Part shown: one piece after another, positions 53,226 through 58,659 of the stretch
Numbering within the stretch: the first letter of the stretch is position 1
Layout: each line of letters opens with the position of its first letter
NCBI RefSeq assembly: GCF_900103805.1
Contig: NZ_FNIB01000018.1
Coordinates: forward strand, 1 to 58,659
Direction of reading: 5' to 3'
DNA: 58,659 nt
Source of the DNA: Cryobacterium flavum
Lineage (GTDB): Bacteria; Actinomycetota; Actinomycetes; Actinomycetales; Microbacteriaceae
The notes under the pieces: model-generated
Database searches by the model: none
What the model was told of the DNA's origin: nothing
Seen by the model: only the letters and a program-made list of their open reading frames with translations
Translations under genes and position numbers: made by a program

Positions 53226-53633
53226 GTGAGTCCGGCGGCGAGGATCGCGCGGCAGCGCGCATCCACCCGGCGCAGGATCACGGTCGCGGCGAGAGTCTCC
53301 CTCGCGACCGGCGGTGGCGCGAATGAGAGGCTGGTCAGCGATGTTTGCGAACAGATTGGGCTTCATCCGCACGCATTCCGTTCCCTGTTCCCTACCGATG
53401 ATGTGCTGTTGGATGCGGTGAATGATCTCTTCGTTGAGGAGTGTGCGCAACGACTTCGAGGTGGGGTTTCGGCGTTCACCCCGAAAGGTGTTGGTGTGAT
53501 TCTCGACACCTGGGAGCGATCCTTTGAAGCTTGGCTTCTCGACGGGTATACCGAGTCGAACTTCTCCGAGTCCCCCTATATTGCTAGAACACTGCCTGCG
53601 CTGCTAGAGCAGGTCAGCGAAAGGCGGTCGTAG
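53226..53633 (+). CDS. TetR-like regulator, short
   Basis: 136 residues from GTG 53226, one base after the GMC stop. N-terminal RIARQRASTRRRITVAARVS and VSDVCEQIGLHPHAFRSLFP form a TetR-type helix-turn-helix. The ligand-binding part is about 80 residues (VEECAQRLRGGVSAFTPKG; LDTWERSFEAWLLDGYTESN), shorter than the usual 130-150, so an internal or 3' loss is possible. Operon position suggests it tunes the catabolic genes. Confidence 0.6.
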   Translation: MSPAARIARQRASTRRRITVAARVSLATGGGANERLVSDVCEQIGLHPHAFRSLFPTDDVLLDAVNDLFVEECAQRLRGGVSAFTPKGVGVILDTWERSFEAWLLDGYTESNFSESPYIARTLPALLEQVSERRS

Positions 53634-53713
53634 TCGAGTAAAACCGCGAGGTGGCAACGATGATGCCTGTCCAGATCGGAAGCGTGCATTTATCGCGCCC
53701 AGCCATGCGCTCG

Positions 53714-53887
53714 CTACTTTCCGGTGGCAGCGGGCCCGTGACCCTCCGGTGGATTGCTTGACTCCAGAATCGCACTCTTGCGCCGTCCCCAGCGGATGAA
53801 AAGCCCCAGAGCCACGACGATCCCAACCACAACGAGAACCTGGACCACCACCCAGAAGATCCACCAAAAAAGAGCACTGAATTCCAT
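53714..53887 (-). CDS. Small membrane protein
   Basis: 57 residues from ATG 53887 (GAGGGG upstream). One strong membrane segment (LFWWIFWVVVQVLVVVGIVV) followed by a basic, polar tail (RWGRRKSAILESSNPPEGHG). No family recognised; orientation probably N-out/C-in by charge. Convergent with the TetR gene. Confidence 0.55.
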   Translation of the reverse strand: MEFSALFWWIFWVVVQVLVVVGIVVALGLFIRWGRRKSAILESSNPPEGHGPAATGK

Positions 53888-54035
53888 TTCGACCACCCCT
53901 CGATTCGCGGACACCTGAGCGCCCTACCCAGCGCGACCCTAGGCCCGGGTTGTCGTTCGAGGCAGTACGCCGTCGAGTGCCTGGCCAGGAGAGATCATCC
54001 CGAGCATCTCGTTTGACGGACCTCCTACGGGAATG

Positions 54036-54053
54036 GCCCCGCGAAGACGGGGC
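54036..54053. terminator. Short GC hairpin
   Basis: GCCCCG (54036-54041) and CGGGGC (54048-54053) with a 6-base loop. Could act as a terminator in either direction; no adjacent stop codon fixes it. Confidence 0.35.
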
Positions 54054-54329
54054 TTAGCAGCCCGCGTTGACAAGAAAGTCGCGTTTGCCCCGTCCATTAG
54101 AATCCCGCCTGGCTCTTACGCAACAACCATTCCAAGCTGACGAGATCTTGGACACCCGGTATCTCTGCGTAACGTTGGACCATGAGTGGCTCGCGCAGAC
54201 GCGCCACACGCACCAATCAACGTAGTGAGCCACGCCGCCGGGGAGGGTACAGTTTTGCTGCGGTGGTCCTCTCCCCCGCGATTCATCCGTGATTCGAGTG
54301 CAGGCAAACCCCGCAACCATCCTTCACAA

Positions 54330-54842
54330 ATGAAGGATCACCTCCGCTCCGGTCTTTCCGGAACCACGGCTTGCGTACCGAGCTCACCAGCGAACAGAAA
54401 AGCCGTCAAGGTCTTGGACGGCCTGGATCTCAGTGGTGCCAATTTCAACGGCGCCGTACTCACGAACACCAGTTTCAGGTTGACCAAACTAGATGGCGCC
54501 ATCTTTATCGGGGCCGATCTTCGAAACGCGGACCTGACAGCAGCGAGAGCCGATAAGGCAGAGTTCCTGGGAGCAAACCTAGACGGTGCAACTCTGCACA
54601 CTGCCTCCCTCGATGGTGCATCGCTCCGGAACGCCGACCTGCGGAACACCGATCTAAGCTACACATCCGTCCGTGGCACGCTTTTCTACGGGTCCAAGTT
54701 CAGTAAACACACGTTTAGCGTCGACCCGAAAATGGGTGGTCAGGATTTCGTGTGCTACGACGAAAACACCCAATGGCCAGATGGAGCGATCCCATCCGAG
54801 GGGCTATTCGCCAAGGATCAATACGACCGAAAGCTCGAATGA
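54330..54842 (+). CDS. Pentapeptide-repeat protein
   Basis: 170 residues from ATG 54330; an upstream ATG at 54186 keeps the frame open but adds 48 residues of poor quality. Pentapeptide repeats of the A(D/N)LXX form run from about 46 to 120: LDLSGANFNGAVLTNTSFRL, GADLRNADLTAARADKAEFL, GASLRNADLRNTDLSYTS. They make a right-handed beta helix. Ends with an unrelated acidic tail. Some such proteins protect DNA gyrase from quinolones; no sign decides that here. Confidence 0.65.
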   Translation: MKDHLRSGLSGTTACVPSSPANRKAVKVLDGLDLSGANFNGAVLTNTSFRLTKLDGAIFIGADLRNADLTAARADKAEFLGANLDGATLHTASLDGASLRNADLRNTDLSYTSVRGTLFYGSKFSKHTFSVDPKMGGQDFVCYDENTQWPDGAIPSEGLFAKDQYDRKLE

Positions 54843-55074
54843 CAGCTTCCGCTGCAAAATGCGTTGCGTTGAGATGCCCGGTCACGGGAAGTCGCGGCAG
54901 GTGTCCATGTGGCAGATGTATATCTTCTCGCCCTTGCAAGTGTTCTTCGATGCCCGCACCAGCACCATACTGCTCAAAAACGTCGCGTGAATGTTGCGAG
55001 CAAGAAGGGAAAAACGGCGCATCACATTTGTTGGGACGTGACCCCAGCGCTGCTCCGCCCGCAGTAGCGCGAAG
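54843..55074. other. Gap with an IS256-end-like box
   Basis: No gene recognised. GGGACGTGACC at 55033-55043 matches the outer part of the IS256-type end seen at 2766-2776 and 37388-37400. Confidence 0.35.
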
Positions 55075-55422
55075 CTAAACCTTCTTCAGCGGATCATTTC
55101 CCCAATTCATCAGCGAGTAGCGCCAACGCGAGTGCTCGACATCGGAATCCGGTTTCTGTGCCCTATGTCGCTTGACGTAACTGACGACCTTATGCATGTG
55201 TTCGATATCGGACGCGGTGAGATCGCCCTTCTTCGTTCCAAGAATCGTGACGATCCTGCGTCCGGACCGATGGCCGGTGGATTCCCCGCTACCATCGTCT
55301 TTCTGTCCGACCTCTTTGGATTCGTCTGTATTGAGCCACGACGAGATCTCACTGGCGGTCATCGTGACCGCGCTTTTCCAGTCGTCCCAGATCGCATCGA
55401 CATCGTTCGCTTTAGCTGCCAT
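55075..55422 (-). CDS. DUF3140 protein
   Basis: 115 residues: ISSWLNTDESKEVGQKDDGS, GHRSGRRIVTILGTKKGDLT, HMHKVVSYVKRHRAQKPDSD and WRYSLMNWGNDPLKK. This is the full DUF3140 pattern, found in actinobacteria; function unknown, often near stress or DNA-protection genes. Cytosolic. ATG 55422. Monocistronic. Confidence 0.88.
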   Translation of the reverse strand: MAAKANDVDAIWDDWKSAVTMTASEISSWLNTDESKEVGQKDDGSGESTGHRSGRRIVTILGTKKGDLTASDIEHMHKVVSYVKRHRAQKPDSDVEHSRWRYSLMNWGNDPLKKV

Positions 55423-55627
55423 AACTCAATCATCGTGGTGAAGCTTCACCTCGACAAGGGCGTGTGTTGGCTTCGTGGCGTGATCCGAACTTTTACGAAA
55501 GGGCTCGGTCAAAAGGAGCATTTTTGGCCCTACGAACATTCGATTTGCGCGCATTGGACGAACTGCCAGCGAGCTGATAGTTAACTTCCCACTAGTACCT
55601 GGACACAGCCGTCCGTAGGCTGCGAGC
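55423..55627. other. Gap between DUF3140 and DUF2945-type genes
   Basis: Nothing recognised; divergent promoters likely. Confidence 0.4.
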
Positions 55628-55843
55628 ATGAGCGATTTCAGCAAAGGTGACCGAGTGAGTTGGGCGACGTCTCAGGGACGAACTCAGGGGGAAGTCGTCG
55701 ACAAGAAGACGAGCGACTTTAACTTCGCGGGCACAACGTTTCACGCCTCGAAAGATGACCCTAAATATATTGTGAAGTCCGAGAAGACGGATGCGGAAGC
55801 CGCCCACAAGGCCAGTGCCCTGCGCAAGCTGTCGCCACGATAG
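55628..55843 (+). CDS. DUF2945 / TUDOR-like small protein
   Basis: 71 residues: FSKGDRVSWATSQGRTQGEV, VDKKTSDFNFAGTTFHASKD, DPKYIVKSEKTDAEAAHKAS, ALRKLSP. Matches the hypervirulence-associated TUDOR (DUF2945) family, a small SH3-like barrel of unknown role. ATG 55628. Monocistronic, next to DUF3140. Confidence 0.85.
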   Translation: MSDFSKGDRVSWATSQGRTQGEVVDKKTSDFNFAGTTFHASKDDPKYIVKSEKTDAEAAHKASALRKLSPR

Positions 55844-56082
55844 GGCAACTGCTATTCGAACAAATAGGCTCTTCTATCTGACCGCCGGTACCTTCGGTTT
55901 GCACTGCATGAAGGACGGGGGCGGGGCTGGCCGAAGCGAACCCGATCCAGGAGTTTGACCTAACTCCTGAACCGTTTGGCTATTGACGACGGCTCGCAGA
56001 CCAGCGGCACGCTTCCGCGATCTCGTCCAGCGATTTCCGCGCGGGCTTTCGGCCGACCTAGCTAGGATCCCCTCAAGACATT
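55844..56082. other. Gap before the relaxase-helicase end
   Basis: No gene or clear terminator recognised. Confidence 0.4.
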
Positions 56083-58503
56083 TCAGAGACGGATGCCCGC
56101 GGATGGGAGTCCCGCGGCGACAGCCGGTAGCAGTGCATCGAAGGTGTGACCTTTTTTTGCGAGCCGCTGCGCTGCCTCAAGCGCAGCACGAGCAAGGGCG
56201 GCGTCGAGCCTTTGCGCCGTCGATTCCGGAGCCGCACCGAGCGGCTTCGCACCGGTGATGCCGTAACGGTCCCGATAGGCCGCAACCGCGCATCCGTTTT
56301 GGCGCCACGCGGCGGCGGCCAACCCGCGCGGCGCGGCGCCGAGGGCTCGAGTCCACGGCTCCCCCACAAGCAACGCGTGGTCGAGCACGTCGGCCGCTCG
56401 CGACTCGATCAGGTCAGCGCGCTCGACCAACGCCTGGTGCATGGCGGTATCCATCGGCCCGAGTGCGCGAGGGATCAGCCCGGCGACGTGACGCGGAGAA
56501 CGGCGCGTGCGACCCGCTCCGGTATACCTCGACACGACCGCCGCGACCCGGGCTCGCAGCACCGCCGCAATGTCCTGCGCATCCTCGAACCCGCGAGCCA
56601 CAACAACCCGGGGCAGCAGGGCCACCTCGTCCACAAAGTGGGCCTCGGCTCGCCGAAGCTCGGCAGTCAACGGGCCGAAGGCATCCGAATTGATCACGTT
56701 CAAGGTCTGTTTGTGCGACAGACCGCTCGCCCGCACCGCGGCCACCCACCGGTCGTGCTGCGCGGCCGCCGCGAGAGTCTCGTACTCCGCCGCGAGTTGC
56801 GCCACCGAGCCCCACGCATCCTGCTCCGCCGCCAGAGTCTCGTGCGCCGACAGCTCGGCGCCGACGTGCTGCAGAATGCCGAAGAGGATGCTTCGCGCCG
56901 TCACGTCCGCAGCGTCACCCGGCCGCGGCCCCACATGCGCCACGTCGGGCCGGTCGACAGCGATGTAGGCGGTGTTCGCCTCGCGGCCCCGCGTCATCGC
57001 GACGTACAGGTTCTCCCGCGGCATGCTCGGCGCCACGACGACGTGCGCGGTGTCGGTCGTGATTCCCTGCGCCCGGTGCGAGGTGACCGCGTAGCCCAGC
57101 TCCACGTGTTCAGCGACGTAGGAAGCGGGCAGCAGCACCGTGCTCCCCCACCGACGACCCCACCGTCGCACCTCGACCGCACCATTCCGATGCACGCCGA
57201 TCACGCTCCACCGGTCGCCGTTGCGCACCCAGCTGCGGGACGCGTACAGCCGACGATCGTTGCGGCGGGTGATGACCGTGTCACCGACGGCGGCGCGGGT
57301 TCCGTCGTGCAAGGCGACTTCGTGCAGCGCGTCGACCCGGCCCTCCAAGATCAGTTCGGTTCGCGCGCGCACGTTCAGCGCCGCGACGGCCTCGTTCGAG
57401 TCGCTGATCAGCACGGTCGACTTGCCAGAGCGGATGTCCGCGCGCCAAGCCACGTAGGCGGCATCCGCCATGGCTTCGGTGCTGCCATCGCGCAGGCGGT
57501 CATGCGTGGCGTAGAGGTCGATCGACTCGGGGTGGCCTTTGCGCAGTCCGAGTGACGCGGTCTTCTCCCACTCGTGCACTAAGCGGTGCACGTCGACGAG
57601 TTCGGGCGCATCCGCCCGGTCGTGCACGAGCAACGAGAACGCACCGCCCGCGTCAACCGACTGCAGTTGGGCGTAGTCGCCGACCAGCAGCACCTTCGCG
57701 CCCGCATCCACAGCCAACGCGGTGACCCGATCGAGCGGCAGCGTGCCCGCCAGTGACGCCTCGTCGATGATCACGAGCTGCCCGGCCCGAAACGATGAAC
57801 CCTGGTCGATATGTGTCTGCCACCACTTCGCCAGGTTCTCCGTCGCAATACCAAGATCCGTCGCTAGTACCGTCGCGGCGGCGGCCGAGGGCGCGAGCCC
57901 GACGACGGAGCCTGCACCGTGCGCCGCCTCCCAGGCTCGCCGCAGCGCGTTCATCGCCGTCGTCTTGCCCGCACCGGCCGGCCCCACCAGCACATCTATC
58001 ACGCGGCCCGAACCAGCAACGCAAGAGAGCGCCGCGAGCTGGTCATCGGCGAGCCGCCCGCCACCCGGCAACCGAGAAGAAGCGGCCGCCCTGAGCGCCA
58101 CACGTGATGCAGTCAAAAGCACGGCACGCTCCAGCAACCGAGACTCAGCATCCAGCAGCTCGGTCGAGGTAAACACCACGGAGTGCTTCGGTCGAAACAC
58201 CGATGTCCCGTCATCTCGTTGAAACTCCACAGGGCTCGAGGCGAGCTCGGGTGGCGTGAGGCGCAGGGACGTGCGCTCGGCAGCATCCACTATGAGGCCG
58301 ACGACGGCTTCCCGATCGGACGCCGACGCGAACCGGTACGACATCGTTTGGCGCGCAGCCTCGGCCGTGAGATTCCAGTGCCGCCACGTGGCGCGCTTCT
58401 CGCTCACGGCCATCATCACGCTCACCCCGAACGCATCCACAGCCTCGCGCGGCAGGTCCTCGGCACGCAGCAACACCGGAGACGAGCCGACAACCGTCGA
58501 ATA
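56083..58503 (-). pseudogene. MobF (TraA/TrwC-type) relaxase-helicase, N-terminus cut off by IS3
   Basis: The frame is open from the IS boundary at 58503 to the stop at 56083, about 806 residues. It has the end of the relaxase region (KRATWRHWNLTAEAARQT) and a RecD-like helicase: DVLVGPAGAGKTTAMNALRR (Walker A), LVIIDEASLAGTLPLDR (Walker B), LVGDYAQLQSVDAGGAFSLL, GYAVTSHRAQGITTDTAHVV and NLYVAMTRGREANTAYIA. The TrwC relaxase domain with its Tyr and His residues is missing. A GTG at 58476 could start a helicase-only product. It marks a conjugative plasmid or ICE origin. Confidence 0.85.
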
Positions 58504-58504
58504 G

Positions 58505-58659
58505 TGAACCGTCCCTGATTTCCTGCCGCTTTCTTTCTAGTGAAAGGATTCGGTTATGCCCAAGAAATACCCAGATGAGGTTCGTGAGCGAGCGGTTCGT
58601 ATGACGCTTGATCGTGTGAAGGATTACCCGTCGATGTGGGCCGCGTGCCGCGAACTGGC
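58505..58659 (+). mobile_element. IS3-family element, left end and start of OrfA (runs off window)
   Basis: The left end begins TGAACCGTCCCTGATTT at 58505. ATG 58556 opens MPKKYPDEVRERAVRMTLDR and then VKDYPSMWAACREL, the helix-turn-helix of IS3 OrfA. A shorter element piece of another IS3 type is at 38051. Completeness beyond the window is unknown. Confidence 0.85.

Noticed and set aside
56146..57555. 469-codon plus frame rich in Arg and His
   Set aside because: Shadow of the relaxase-helicase.

Overview
The window is high-GC actinobacterial DNA. Gene content (DUF305, DUF6153, F510_1955-type lipoprotein, DUF3140, DUF2945-type small protein, GPGG-motif membrane protein, MobF-type conjugative helicase) and the frequent GCATCC/GGATGC words in coding sequence suggest a Microbacteriaceae-like organism (Cryobacterium, Leifsonia or a relative). 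That placement is inference. I saw no rRNA, tRNA or CRISPR array.

The window reads as an accretion zone: a plasmid, an integrated plasmid or an island. Blocks of intact stress, metal and envelope genes are separated by pieces of IS3 and IS256 elements and by many broken genes. The left edge is the tail of a tyrosine recombinase and the right edge is an IS3 element cutting off the N-terminus of a MobF relaxase-helicase. A ParA ATPase (44.1 kb) and a serine resolvase (37.4 kb) fit a mobile or plasmid origin.

Layout: 0-3 kb holds element ends, a P-loop kinase and broken LCP, DUF1206 and PhzF genes. 3-6.4 kb has an SRPBCC protein, a broken rifampin ADP-ribosyltransferase next to a patatin fragment, an alpha/beta hydrolase and a truncated hipBA pair. 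6.8-15 kb is a metal block: chromate transporter ChrA, an ArsR sensor with an MFS exporter, DUF6153, DUF305, two overlapping M23 peptidases, a lipoprotein and a multicopper oxidase remnant. 15-19 kb is an envelope block: DedA, a COG4705 membrane protein, and an operon PAP2 phosphatase / response regulator / histidine kinase, with matching tandem operator-like sites upstream of both the PAP2 operon and the COG4705 gene. 19-22 kb is a decayed region with a collapsed second two-component system, DUF1232 and cation-efflux remnants.

22-30 kb carries a dehalogenase-like HAD protein, an SDR, a Ca2+/cation antiporter, DUF1206, a double-PAP2 protein next to a diacylglycerol kinase, a PPK2 with a one-base frameshift, and a glycine-rich protein. 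30-38 kb holds formaldehyde dehydrogenase, FUSC, small membrane proteins and more remnants (LtrA, GNAT, IS256), ending with the resolvase. 38-46 kb has an aldehyde dehydrogenase, a second copy of the SDR, GNATs, a methyltransferase, a broken epoxide hydrolase, ParA and small stress-type proteins. 46.7-53.6 kb is the clearest catabolic unit: a PucR-type regulator divergent from aldehyde dehydrogenase, acyl-CoA ligase, GMC oxidoreductase and a short TetR, which together could oxidise an alcohol to an acyl-CoA. 53.7-56 kb holds small proteins, followed by the relaxase-helicase.

The best candidates for something new are the envelope two-component regulon with paired 11-bp-spaced boxes, the tandem M23 pair joined by identical TTG-in-stop overlaps, and the alcohol-to-acyl-CoA operon.
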